Part shown: piece by piece, positions 1-12,600 of the stretch
Numbering within the stretch: the first letter of the stretch is position 1
Layout: every line of letters begins with the position of its first letter
DNA from: Spiribacter salilacus
GTDB taxonomy: Bacteria; Pseudomonadota; Gammaproteobacteria; Nitrococcales; Nitrococcaceae
NCBI RefSeq assembly: GCF_009649225.1
Contig: NZ_WJPP01000006.1
Location: 17,635 to 81,634, forward strand
Reading direction: 5' to 3'
Length of the DNA: 64,000 nucleotides
Translations under genes and position numbers: made by a program
The notes under the pieces: model-generated
Databases searched by the model: none
Seen by the model: only the letters and a program-made list of their open reading frames with translations
What the model was told of the DNA's origin: nothing

Positions 1-46
1 GGGTACTTCCGCACATCCTTGCAATGCCTTGCATTACCTTGAAACG
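1..46. other. Downstream flank of gene B
   Basis: Only 46 bases follow the gene B stop codon. Read on the minus strand they contain three imperfect 10-bp tandem units, CAAGGTAATG, CAAGGCATTG and CAAGGATGTG. There is no terminator-like hairpin with a T-run, and too little sequence to recognise a following gene. Confidence 0.4.
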
Positions 47-690
47 TCAAAATACAAACTCCGATTCCAAATCAAAGCTCAGCACCCCTGAAAATGACTG
101 GCCAAGGCATGAAAACTGCAAACTGCTAAACGGATTAACAACCATGCTGCAGGCCAACGGCCCTGAGAGATTAAACCCCGGTTGCCAGAGCGCTTCAGGC
201 GGGCGAACCGTGTAAAAGCTATCTTGCTCTGCCGCTAGAAAACCCGCACGCCAAAATCGATCGGCATCACGGCTTGGGATGTTGTCTAGCCATGCGCGCC
301 CCATATCAAACGCAGAGCGGCCAGCTAGCGGCGGCCTTTCTGGCCGCGCATCGTCAGCAAGCGCCGCACCCAGGCCATACGCAATCAACGGAAACTCTCG
401 GTCAACCCAGCCACCCATGATGTTGGCGCGATTATTAAGAGAAACTAAAAATACGCCCTGATTATTAGGCCCAGTTTGATATAAAAAGGCATGCCCACGC
501 TGATCAATTAAGCCAAGACGCTCGCCAGAGCCCGCCGGCAATGTAATGGTGTTAGCAGACACCTTAATGAGCCGATCTTCCATGCCCAGCAACTGCCCCC
601 GTACGCCAGAAGCGGTGCCCGTAACGCCGGCTGGCGCGGCCTGCCAAAACAGGTTGTTTGCCTCTATATTGGCCGCCATGCCCGGGTTAG
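47..690 (-). other. Conserved C-terminal domain of gene B
   Basis: The last 215 residues or so contain GVRGQLLGMEDRLIKVSAN, LGLIDQRGHAFLYQTGPNNQ, GVFLVSLNNRA, WVDREF, YGLGAAL, and ALWQPGFNL. They end acidic and hydrophobic (SFDLESEFVF). No RTX repeats and no beta-barrel pattern are visible. The domain could carry the secretion or anchoring signal. Two Cys occur in the last 40 residues; none was noticed elsewhere. Confidence 0.65.
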
Positions 691-3600
691 CACTAACTAC
701 CTGCTGTGCACCTGCATTAATGCGCACGTCTCCGCCGGTTGCCAGCCTGGCTAGCTGCATCGTACCGCCAGTAGCCTGATAGTCGATCGTGCCCGTATTC
801 GAACGGGTGATACTGCCCGCTTCCATGCGAATAACCGATGCCCGATATTGCACTGGCCCGGCCAAAACATCAGATTGTTGAGTGATCGTGCCGCCGGCTG
901 TCAGATCAAGCCGGCTGCCTTGCAGATTGGCGCCCAATAATTCCGCATCTTCGCCAGCCTGTAAGCGAAGCGCACCCCCCGCATTAACGTCACCTAAAAA
1001 CTGAATGCCACCCCCAGTGGTGATATTCAGCGCATTACCGATGCCGCTGGTGCCATCGAGCTCAACATTGCCACCGGCTTGCAGTTGTAACGAGCCTGAG
1101 GCATTAACACCTTCAGCCAGGCGAATATCTCGCTCGGCACGCAGGTCAACCAACCCATCAACCTGCAAATCAACGGGTACCGTCGCGAGAATGTCGCGGC
1201 CTGCCGTGATATCTAAAGTGCCATCGACCAGCAAGTCTTGCAGCGCCAAATCACCAATATCGTTTAGCGCCACATCGCCGGCGTTGGTAATACCAAGCTG
1301 GCCCGAAAAATCATTGGCCCCTAACAAGCGCACGGTCTCGGGCTTTTCAGTCAGGCCATCAACCGCGCGCAGCACCGTATCGCCCTCTACCATCAGCGTG
1401 GCGGCGGTTGTTTGCTCAATGGCGCCGCCACTGTTGAGGTTTAGATTACCGCCTACCACGCTGCTTTCAGTAAATAACGTTGCGTTTTGCTCAACAATCA
1501 AGGCATTGCCCGTTGTGCCCAAGCGCAGTGAGCCTGCCGTGAAGTCAGCATCTAGACTTGAACCCATATCAACAGAGGCGCCCCGCAGCCATGCCTGCCC
1601 ATCAATCTGAATAACGGCGTTTTCTGTATTAAGCACGGTGCCATTGGCGGCATCCGCTATTGCCACTAAATCTCCCGTGAGTGTGGTGTTGCCTAGTAAC
1701 AGATCACCCTCCGTGTTCAGGTAGGCATCGCCCGTATCTACTAATACCTCACCCCCTAGGGCATGGATGTTGTCTAACGTAATGGCTGTGGCTTCAAACT
1801 GGCTGGTGCCGGTGGTTTCTAGCCGCCCACCTGCAGCCCGATCCGTTACATTTCCATCCGTTATCAACACCAGTTCTGCCACGGCGCTGGTGTTGGCAAA
1901 TACCACATCGCCGGTGTGCGTAATCTCTACGCGTCCATCGCTATTAAGGGTTAGTGCATCGGTGCTCAAGCTGCGGCCATCGCCCTGCCCCAGATTAATG
2001 CGGGTACCGGTAAAGCTTGCATCTCGGGTAACCGCAATTTGAGCGGTGGTTGTGCTATCCAGCGCACCCCCCGAAACCACCGTTAAATTGCCACTCACCG
2101 TTTGATCGCCCAAAGTTAATGCATCAAGGTCGGTAAGCGAAACATTGCGCCCCACCGTCTCCACCGTGCCACCAAAGCCATGGGAATTAGTAAGCGTGAT
2201 ATCCCGCTCTGCATCAAATTTGGCTGATCCTGAGATATCGAGAATACCCAGCGCGGTGTTACCAATGTCTCCAGCGTCTACCGTGATATCCACATCGCCG
2301 CCCACCTCAGAAACACCGGCAAAGTCAAAGCCACTGGCCAGTGTTAAGGTGACAGCATTGTCGGTTTCTAGACGCAGGCTGCCTACATTTAGCGCAGCAC
2401 CGGTTATGTTGGTTATGGCGCCGGTGGCTGTAAGATCAGTCAGATAGGTGATGTCGACCTGATCGAGCGCTAGCGCACCGGTCACATTCAGCGTTAAGGC
2501 ATCGGCTTGCGCGCTCACGGCATTGCCTGAAAGGTCATGTCCATTATCCAGCGTAATGGCATAGCGCACATCGGCCTCGTCAACCGCTGTTAAACTGACT
2601 GGGCCAGAAGCAGTTAACACCCCACCCGCTTCCTCAAGCTCGCCATCGTCCATCGCGCCAGCGCTTTGCAAGGTAACGGCGGCTGCACTACTTGCATTGC
2701 TCAGCGTCATCGCGCTGTCTTCGGCAATATCAACCGCGCCCCCGGTGGTAAACCGGACTGATCCAAACTGCGTGGTGCCTGCCGTATCAACGGTAATGTC
2801 ACCATCGTTTTCTGCTTGGAACCAGGCCTCGCCGCCTATCTCAATACGCTCATCCGCGCCGTTTGCCAGTAAAATCGCTACGCCTTTAGATTCACCATTA
2901 TCGGCTTTGATATGGGCATCTCCGGTGATGGTGATTTGCGCATCGGCTGCCGTCTCGATAATTCCGTCTGAACGCATAATCAGGCTATCGGCCGTATTCA
3001 CGCCGTCTATGCGGATATTGTTGCCATTGGTGGAGTTAACAATGGCCTCACCCGTTGTATTAAAGGTAATGGATTCCGTTTCAAAGGGCGGGTTATTGCC
3101 CACTCGCAGGCTGGCTGCAGTAATATCTGTGCGTCCACCCACCTTAATACCGTTTCCAGACTGCGTAAGCGCACCCGTTACCCGAATCGTTAGATTGCCA
3201 TCCGTACGAGTCTCATCGAGCACCAGATCGATACTATTTTCAATTTCAATATCATGTTCACCGGTGTTTTTGAGCGACACCGCGCCGCGGAACTGGTTAT
3301 CGGCATGATCCAGCGTTATCGCCCCATCACCGGTAATGAATTGGGTGAGCCCGGCCTCAGCCGCTTGGGTAATGGCACCGCTTTGAGTGATATTACCGCC
3401 GGCGGTAACCGTGAGCGCGCCACTGCCTAAGGTGGCTGCATCTAATGTTAATGCCTGCGTACCGCCCTGGTGGATGGCCACATCATGCTCACCACTGTTT
3501 TGCAAACGAACCACATCAGCAAACTGGTTATTGGCATGATCAAGAATAAGACTACCAGCCCCGGCATCAAACCGAGCAAAACCACTCACCGTTAACGCGC

Positions 3601-6600
3601 CGCTTTGCGTAATGCCCACACCGCGCACCACAAGGTTGCCCGACACATTCATTTGAGCCAGGTTTATTGCAGACTGACTAGACACCACGGTGGTATCGCC
3701 ACCATCAATTAGCGTGAGCGCGCCACTAATCGTATAGTCTTCTTCGTCTAGCAGGATCCTGGCCCCTTCAGACTCGGTCAGCATGATGGCATCGCCCGCC
3801 ACCTCAATGGTGTTGAACTGAACAATGTTGCCCACCACCGTGGTTAAGTCTAAATTGCCAGATAGATCAATTTTGCCAAGCTCAAGCGTTCGTGCGCTGA
3901 GCAGCTCAACGCTCACAGCTTCTAGCGCAACCTGCCCCACAAAATGATTGTCGCGGTCAGTTAGCGTAATGCCACCCGTGCTGGTTAATGAGGTAGTGCC
4001 TGCTACTTCTAACTCAGCACTTTGGGTGATTGCACCATCGGCATCGATCGACAGGTTGCCTTTAATATCAGCGCCCGCTAGCAAAATGGCCTGTGCCGAG
4101 CCAAGCTCAACATGGCGTGCAACTAAAATCTGCAGGCCATCATCAAAGGTATGCTTGCCGGACAGTTGAATGTCATCATCTGCAGTAGCGCTGAGAACAG
4201 CGGCGCCGGTTACCTCAAGCACGCCAGTGCCGGTTAAACCACCGGAGGCCACTAAATTAAGCGTACCGCCAATGGTGCTGGTGCCGCTGAGCTCTACGGC
4301 GACATCTCCGCTTAACTCTAGGTCTACATCAGCGCCAACCTCAAGCATGAGGCTGCCAACCGTTATCTCAGCATTTAATGTCTGGTTCACCGAGCCGGTG
4401 GTCACAAGCGTGAGCTGATCAGATAGCGCCACCTGATCAAGTGTGATTGCGTTGGCCTTGATGAGGGCAGACTGACCACTCAGTGATAGCGTGCCATCGA
4501 ATTGATTGACGACTGTTCCGTTGGCAAGAGAGATAGTCGCCCCTGCGCCCACACTCAGATTGGTATTTCCATCAACCTCTAGCACGGTTGTGCTATCGCT
4601 GGTAATGCCCGTTTCGGCATGCAAGTCGAGATCACCGCTGATTGTGCTCACACCCAACAGCTGCACCGTGCCATCTGACTCAATGGTGACATTGCCTGCT
4701 GCCGTTATTTTTAAGCTACCTACGGTAAAACTGCCGTCCGCCGCTTGAGTAATAGCCCCATCCGCGTCAACGCGCAACTCGCCACCCACATCAATTGCGC
4801 CAAGCTCAAGGGCTGAACCGCTTTCTAAATCGAGGGACCCGGTTGTTTGCACGGCATTAACCACCATGTTGGTGGCGTAGATGGTTGTTGCCACGGGCAA
4901 CACTGCCGCCGTGCCATCGGTAAGACCTAAATTGACGCTGCCGGTGACCGTATTACTCAGCTCACCCACATGCAGGTGTGAAAACCCGCTAATCCGATTT
5001 AATTCGGCTTGGTCAAGGGTCAGCTGATCACTATCACTGGCTGAACCCCCTAACTGAATACCCCGGTTGGCTTTTTGAGTGTGGATTGTGAGCTCGCCAT
5101 TGCCGCTTATTGCGGCATCAATTTGCAAGGCGTTGGTTTCCAGCGATACATCGTTATCAACGCTCACGGTATCGCCCAAAATAATCGACTCTGCACCGTT
5201 GATTGTGAGCGCCGTGGCATCGACTGCCGCATTTAGGTTGGCTATGCCGCCATCAAGCTGCAGGTTGACCTGATCGCTTCCATCGGCACCGCCCTGCACG
5301 CGATTGGCATTAATGGTTACGCCACCCGCCTGCCCCGCGTTTTGACCGCTCAGCACCACATTGCCACCAAATCGCACATCATCTGCGCCGGTGATATTCA
5401 GGTTAGCGCCATTTTCAAGGGTAACCCCCTCGGCAAAATAGATATCACCGGTAGTTTGCAGATCTAAATCAGCAGACAGCGTTAGCGCTTTGTGGAAGGT
5501 AACATCGCCACTGGCATCAACGCTGAGCGTATCGGCTAAATCCAGCGTTTCATGAAAATCGATATCGCTGGCATCTATAATGCTTAAGGTTTGTAGCAAC
5601 CCGGTTGTTTGCGTTGCGCCGGTGCCCGCACCAATCGCGCTAAAGATGCTCACGGCGCCGCCATTGGTAGCGGTAAGCGTTAGCGCACTATTGGCGGTCT
5701 CATCATGCGCTGCCAGGTAAAATGGCGTACTGAGGCCATCGCGCCCCAGCGTAATATCGCCGCCGCTGGTTAGCTCAATATCGCCATCCACACGAATTGA
5801 ATCGTCGATCACGATATTACCGGCCATTTCAATATCGTTGGCCAAGCGCAACGTATTACCCGAACCAACCAACTGGAAGTTATTGCCCATCACCTTGCCA
5901 TCGATAATCAATGTATCGGCATTGATATCCACATCGCCCGACCCCGCATTAGTTGTGCCGGTCAGGCGAAGTTCCTCATCGCCATTTGAGGTGATGTTAA
6001 GCCCGTTGCTGGTCAGGTTATTGAGGTTGGTTTTGGTACCTGCCTGTCCATTCAAGTTCAGATTGGCCGACTTTTGGGTAAGGAGTTGCAAGTGGCCGAG
6101 AACGCCAGTTGAAATGATCCCGTCAATCGTTACCTGAGTATTCGAATTGATTGCGGTGCCGGCATCATCGGTATCTACCCCATCAATTTGAACAAACTGG
6201 TTTTCATTGTTGTGCGTGTTCAGATTAACGTTGCCGCCCTTGCTATTAATTAACCCGCCAATGATTTCTGTGAGGTTATTCAGGCTCACATTCAACCCAG
6301 GTTGCTTACCCACAATTTCGATTTGTTTGGTGTTGGTATTTAGCTCGGTTTCTAATTCCGTCCCAACCGTCAGCTTGTTGGCCGTAATCGTCTTTCCGTT
6401 GCCCTCAATACGCTTACCGGCTAGGCGAATATCCGATGTTGCGGTGCCCACATCATCACCAATCACCACCTCATCCTGAGTGCTTTCTAAGTCTAGGGCT
6501 TGGCCGTTTTCAAGCTGCAAGTCAGTGACGCGAATGGTGCCGGTGGCGCGTGAGCTCAAAGGCACAAAGTCATCCGATGCACCCTCGCTTGAACCGATCT

Positions 6601-9600
6601 GCTGATTGGTTACCGCAAACCGGCCCGAGACCACAGTATCTCCCTGCACTGGTGCCTCATCGGTGCCCTCAAGCCTGCCTAACTCAATGGCTGCTTGCGA
6701 CACACCATCCTGAGTAAAATCGCCAGACTCATTGTTGACAACGAGATTGGGGCGCTGCGCATTGCCAACAGCAGGCAACTCTGTGCCATTAATGGTGATG
6801 TTGTGCGCAAACACCTGATAGGCGTTGGGGCTGGCAAACGCTGCACGGCGGATGTCGCCAATGGTGTCGAGCGTGACGGTGGCGTTTTGACGATCGTTGG
6901 TTTCGTTACCCACATCGATGCGGCCCAGGTCGATGTTGCCTAGCGTGCGGACATCAAAATCATTCCCCACGCTATCACGGAGGATCTGAACATCACGCAA
7001 CACAAGATCACCACGGCTGCGCAGGGTGATGGCGCCATCGTCGGTGCGCAGACGCTCTACATCCAAATCGCCAGTCTGACGTAGGTCGATATCACCAACA
7101 TCCGTGCGGATATCCACTGTTTGCACATCGGTGCTCAGCGCCACATCACCCACTGATCGCACCGATAGGTCGGTTGTGCGCAGCAAGCCATTCGAACTCA
7201 TCGTGAGTCGATCGGCATTGATCTCGATGTTCTCGGTGGCATTGATCACGCCAGAACCAAAACTCAGCTCTGCCGGTTCTTCATCATTACCGCTTTGTGC
7301 ATCTATGCGCAGCGCCGCCAGTGGATCGAGCGCAGACAGACCCGCCACCACGCCATTGACGTTAAAGCTATTCTGGGTGCTGACAAAAATGGTTTCTTCG
7401 GCTCTAAGATCAACCTGATCGACCGCCAACGCAGGCGCATTAATCGAGATGAAGCCGGTGCCGCGGGCGGCGGCAGAGTCATCGTTAACTGGCGCAGGCA
7501 CATCGCCGATGACCTCGAGCGCGCTCAAGCTACCTTTACCCTCGGCACGCATCACCAGCCGATCGATCACCACCGGATCATCAGTAGCATCAAGGTCAGC
7601 CCAGCGCTCAAGACTGCCGTTGACCAGCACATTGGCATCTGAGCGCAAGTCCACTAAGGCCCGCGCCGCCAGATCAGCATCGATCATCAACGCCGCACCA
7701 AAACGGCCGGCTTCATCGCCACTGTAGGTGGACTCGATGATGATGCGGTTAGCCTGCATATTCTCTTCGAACCGCACGGTGCGATCGCCGGCATCGCCCG
7801 CTGGGTCACCAAACTGGAAGCGGCTGGCGCGGTATTCGAGCGTGCCCGGTGCCTGATCAAACTGGCGGAATGCATCGAGCGTGCCGCCAGTGGCGATCAG
7901 CGCTAGGTTGTGAAAGCCGGTGATCGGGTCATCCTCAGCGTCTGTCCAACCATCGGCCGGGCGATCGATACGCAAGGTGCCAGATTCGGCCACGAGTTTG
8001 ACCGAACCACCACCACTGGTCATGTGTGCGTCTGGCCCCAGTATTAAATTTTCCTCGGCACTCAGCGTGATCGTTCCATCGCCAACCAGCGTTACCGTGC
8101 CCACATTCAGGCTGCGGCCCAGCACCGTGGTGCTGCCATCCCCGTTGCTCTGGGCGCCATCGGCCTCGATGATTTCCCGATCATTCAGCTCGATGTTACC
8201 GCTTTGACTCTCTGCATCCAGACGGTTGATCGCCACCTCAAGCCCGGTAATACCGGTTTGTGCAGTGAGGTCCAGACTTTCAGCGCGGATCATCACTGCA
8301 GACCGGTCGGTCATGCCAATAATATCGGCATCTGAAGTCAGCGTGACGGAGCCGACGGCGCTATCGCGGGTGGCATCAAAGTCGGCCTCGGCATCCGGTG
8401 TGCCTCCAACGCTGTCATCAAAACCAAAAAAGCCCAAGCTGCTACCACGTAGCCAAATGTCTTCCACCACAATTCGCTGATCTGAATCGACCGTCAGATC
8501 CCCGCCATCCAGCACCATGGTGCCCAGCGTCAGCTCAGTGCCAGATTGGTCAATAATCAGATCCCCTCTGCGCAGCTCGGCATCGAGGCGACCGGTTTGT
8601 GTGCGCAGATTGATTGTGCCGCCGGCCGACAACACCAACTCAGCAGCTTGCAGCGCTGGGCTGCTGGCGTTGACGTAGGTGATGCCACCGGCAGCGTTCA
8701 GCTCGAGTCGGCCTGCGCTCACCACCTCGCCGAGAGTCAGTTTCGCCCGGGCATTGGCAGCCGCATCGGTATCATCGGCGTCTTGAATGTTTTCGGCGAG
8801 GGCGGTTTCGATTTTTACCGACAGCTCTGAGTCTTCACCCGTCAAGTTGGCCGAGGTGAGCGTGAGGTCGCCGGTATGGCGAATCAGCATGTCGGCGCTC
8901 TGACCTGCCAGGTGCAGCGCGCCAATGTTGGTCAGATCGGCGCGCACCAATTCATTCGCCTCAATGTGTAGGCTATCGGCAATGACGTTTGCGCCGGGCA
9001 TCAGTTGCTCAAAGCTGTCAGCATCTCCGCCTTGGATAACGGAGCCGCTAGCCTGCAGGGTAACTGACCCCGTCTCACCAAGCGCCTCCACCAAGGCCAG
9101 TGGTGACGTGCCATTATTGGTCTCGCCCGGCCGCAGCACCACATCACCGCCAGTGCTCTCCAGCGTGATCGACTCCCCTCGAACCGCGCCAGTCACCACA
9201 ACGTTGTTGGCAGCGGTGGCCATGACTGATTGGGTATTCACCGGAGTGCCCTCGTCTTCAGCGGAGGCGCCGACCTCGCCATTCACGGTCATGCTGCTGC
9301 CCGCATCCAACGTAATCGTCTGACCCTCAAGCACACTGGCTGCAGCCACCGACAAGCTGGTTCCGGCATCCACCGTCAAAGCGGCATCAGCCGCCATGCG
9401 ACCACTCAGCGATACACTGCCACCCGTTGAAATTCGGATGTTATCGCCCCGCAAAGAATCGGCCTCAAATTCGGCAACGGACACTTCTTTTGAATTAAAG
9501 CCCGGCACTTGAACTTCTTGCGCGTCCAGAGTTACCACCGGCTCACGCCGCCAAACATTGCGCTCAACCTCGGTTACCGTCTCTTCACGCACCGTCTTCA

Positions 9601-12600
9601 CCGCATACTCTGTGCGCAGCTCGGTCAGCGGGGTGGGTTCGTAGACAACGCGCCAGTCGTGGCGAATGCGGGGGTCGCGGATTTCGGTTTCGTTTGATCG
9701 CCAGTCGTAGGTGAAATCACTCACCGTCTCGTTGACAAATACGTCACGTGACAACCAGAGCTCCAACGACGTTCGATAAATGAAATCGCCGGACGAGGCT
9801 GGATCTTCATATTTGTCGTAAGTGACTAAAAAGCGGCTCACTAAACCGTTTTGGGCATTAGAACTTCGGGTATCTGAATCAATATAATAATCAAAAAATG
9901 AATTACGTGCTTTATCAATATCTACGGTGTTATCTGAATTAGCCTCAGGCAATGCTTCCGATCGATAGCCGTTAAACCAAGTATAAAACCTAGATACCCC
10001 GTCTCTATCCGAGACACTATTTGTATGCCAGCGCATCTCGTTATTTGCAAAACTTGCTGAGTCTTCAGTCACAAAGGTAATGACCCGGCTAGCATCAAGC
10101 ACATCAACCGATAGAAAACCTCTACCTTCTAACGTGTCGCCAATTGGGCCTTGCCATGGAACCTTGGAGCTAACACTTGGGTTTACATTACTGCCGAATA
10201 TATCTGAAAACGCAGCTACAAACTTGTCATAAAGATCCCCGGTTTTACTTCTACCGCCATTGGTTGTTTCCGCGATGGTAAACAAGACATAGTCTTTTTT
10301 GTTGACTTCAGTCCAGCTTGCTACTTGAGTTGAAGTGCTTTGAGTGTCCTGAAGCAAGAGCTCGCCCGTATTCGTCTGTAGGGCAGTTAGATAGGAATCT
10401 CCTGCTTGCACTCGATTTGCAGACAGCTCAGCAGGTGATGTAGAAGCGGATCGGACAGCATTATTTATAGAATATTCAACTGCCCAGCTGGGAATCCTTT
10501 GGAGGCTAACATTACCAGTGTCATCCGTATTAAATTGTCGCTGGGCTTGGCTGAGATTGGTCGGGTTTACTCGCCAAAATTCTTGACGAGTATCACCAGA
10601 GACGTCGAGATATCTTTTTGAGACGTCACCGGGCACACCTGTCCACTGGCTACCAACTTGTTCATATAAAACGTTGACTCTATCTTTAAAGCTTCCAACC
10701 AAAGCGCCGGGCTGAGAAGCGTTAAAAACAGGCTCGTAACCCAGATAATTAGCAACGGCTGCTTTTTGCGATCTGCCCAAATCAGCCCATGTGGCATCAT
10801 CACCAGCAACTGGAACACCGAGCAACTGCCATGAGATGTCTTCATTTCTATAGTCTGCATCCTGGCCACTGCCTTGAACAAAGGCGTTTCTAACTGTGCC
10901 ATCTGCGGCACGATAAATTGATGAGGTAAGATCAGCACTCCAAACTCCATCAGTCAAATTGGTCTCACCGTTATCATCAACCAATGCCTGTGATACGGCC
11001 CTCGAAACAGCCCGTTGGATATCATCCTGCGCGCCATCAGGTAGCCGAATAGCCATATCGCGCCAGCCTGCAATGTCTGGACTAACGACCACGTCTGGGT
11101 TGCCATCCCAGGCCGGCGTTTGCGCCGCCGTGGTGACATTGCCACCACGGACTGTTATTTGCTCGGCATTGGTGTAACTGAATTCGAACAACGGTTTGTA
11201 ACCGAGGTGATTTAAGACAGCTGTTCTTTGTGCATCATTGAGTTCGTCAAACCTTAGGTAAGTTGAACTATTCGAGTCAGCTGTAACAGGTGTCGCTTTC
11301 CGGTTAGGCTGTAATTCGTTGCCAGCATTATCCCAATTTACTTCGTCATTCTCGTAATCATGCCCTTCAATAAAGTAGGTGCGCTCTGTGTTAGTTGAAG
11401 TGTTGTAATACCCCACCTGTGTTAGCGTCACATTCATCGCTAGGTACTGCTCGCCAACAGTCACGCGTTTTTGAGCGACCACTTCAAGCCGGGTGGTTTC
11501 TTCCCAAGTGACCTCCGGCACAAGGATTCTGCCGACAAAGACATCACGATATTCTTCGGTTTCAACCGGTACAAAACGTGTTTGGGTGATCAGCGTGGGA
11601 ACGCGGATGCTACGCACTACCTCATCGCCTAGGCTGGCATCAAGGTTAACGTTGCCGCCCGCCTGCAGCCTGAGTGCGCCTGTGGCGTTAGCAAGGCCGG
11701 TAGTGAGGATATGGATATCCGCATTGTCAGCAAGGCCATCAGTATTAACGCTGCTGAGCAATGCCTGCGTGTCGGCACTCAGGCTGATACCGGCGCGCAG
11801 GTCGATGTCTGCCGTGCTGTGAATCTCGCCGTTGAGCACGATTTGCCCCGCCGCGTTAATGAGGGCACGGCCGTGTTGGCCTTCGGCATCGAGCCGGCCA
11901 TTAATGGTAACGGCATCACCAATCAGGTGAATCAAGCCATCCTCGGCCTTTAGTGCAGCCAAACTATCGACCAACACATTATCAGCCGAACGCACCGTGA
12001 TTTGGCTATTGGTGCCGGTGGTGGTGAGATCTGCGCCACCCAGCAGGTTAATCTGCCCTTCGGCGGTAAGCGTGATGGCATCCACCGCGGTGACTTGCCC
12101 TGCCCCTGTGAGCACGTTGTCGCCGTCTTCTTCACCATCACCAATCGAGATGTGCCCACCGGTTGACGTGAGCGAGACCGTCCGTGCAATCAGCTCATCA
12201 CGCAACAGAATCGAGGCACTGGCTGAACCGGTGAGTATGCCGCCGGCCTCAAGCGTTGGCGCCGCGCCCTGATCGATGAACAAGCCCACACCGGTGCGGC
12301 TGGCATTGTTATTAGCGCCACCAAACAACTGCACCTCGCTGATAGCATTGACCTGCCCGCCCGCCAGCCACAGCAATCCGGTGGATTCGAGGTTAACGGT
12401 ATCCGCCTCAATACGCGCCAAATTGCCGACTTTGAGCAGATCACCGCTGGTGCCGGCGAGGTCGGCCTGCCCGGTTGCCACCGTGACGGTGCCAGACGCC
12501 AGCAGCAAAGCTGGGCTCTCTGCTACACCAAATTGGATCTCTTCTTGGAGAGTAATAGTGAGCTCGGCGGTGCCGGTGCCAACCGCCTCAGTCCAAATTG

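Noticed and set aside
47..690. Autotransporter beta-barrel at the C-terminus of gene B because it ends in Phe
   Set aside because: No series of amphipathic strands of barrel length is visible, and the gene A paralogue ends in Leu.
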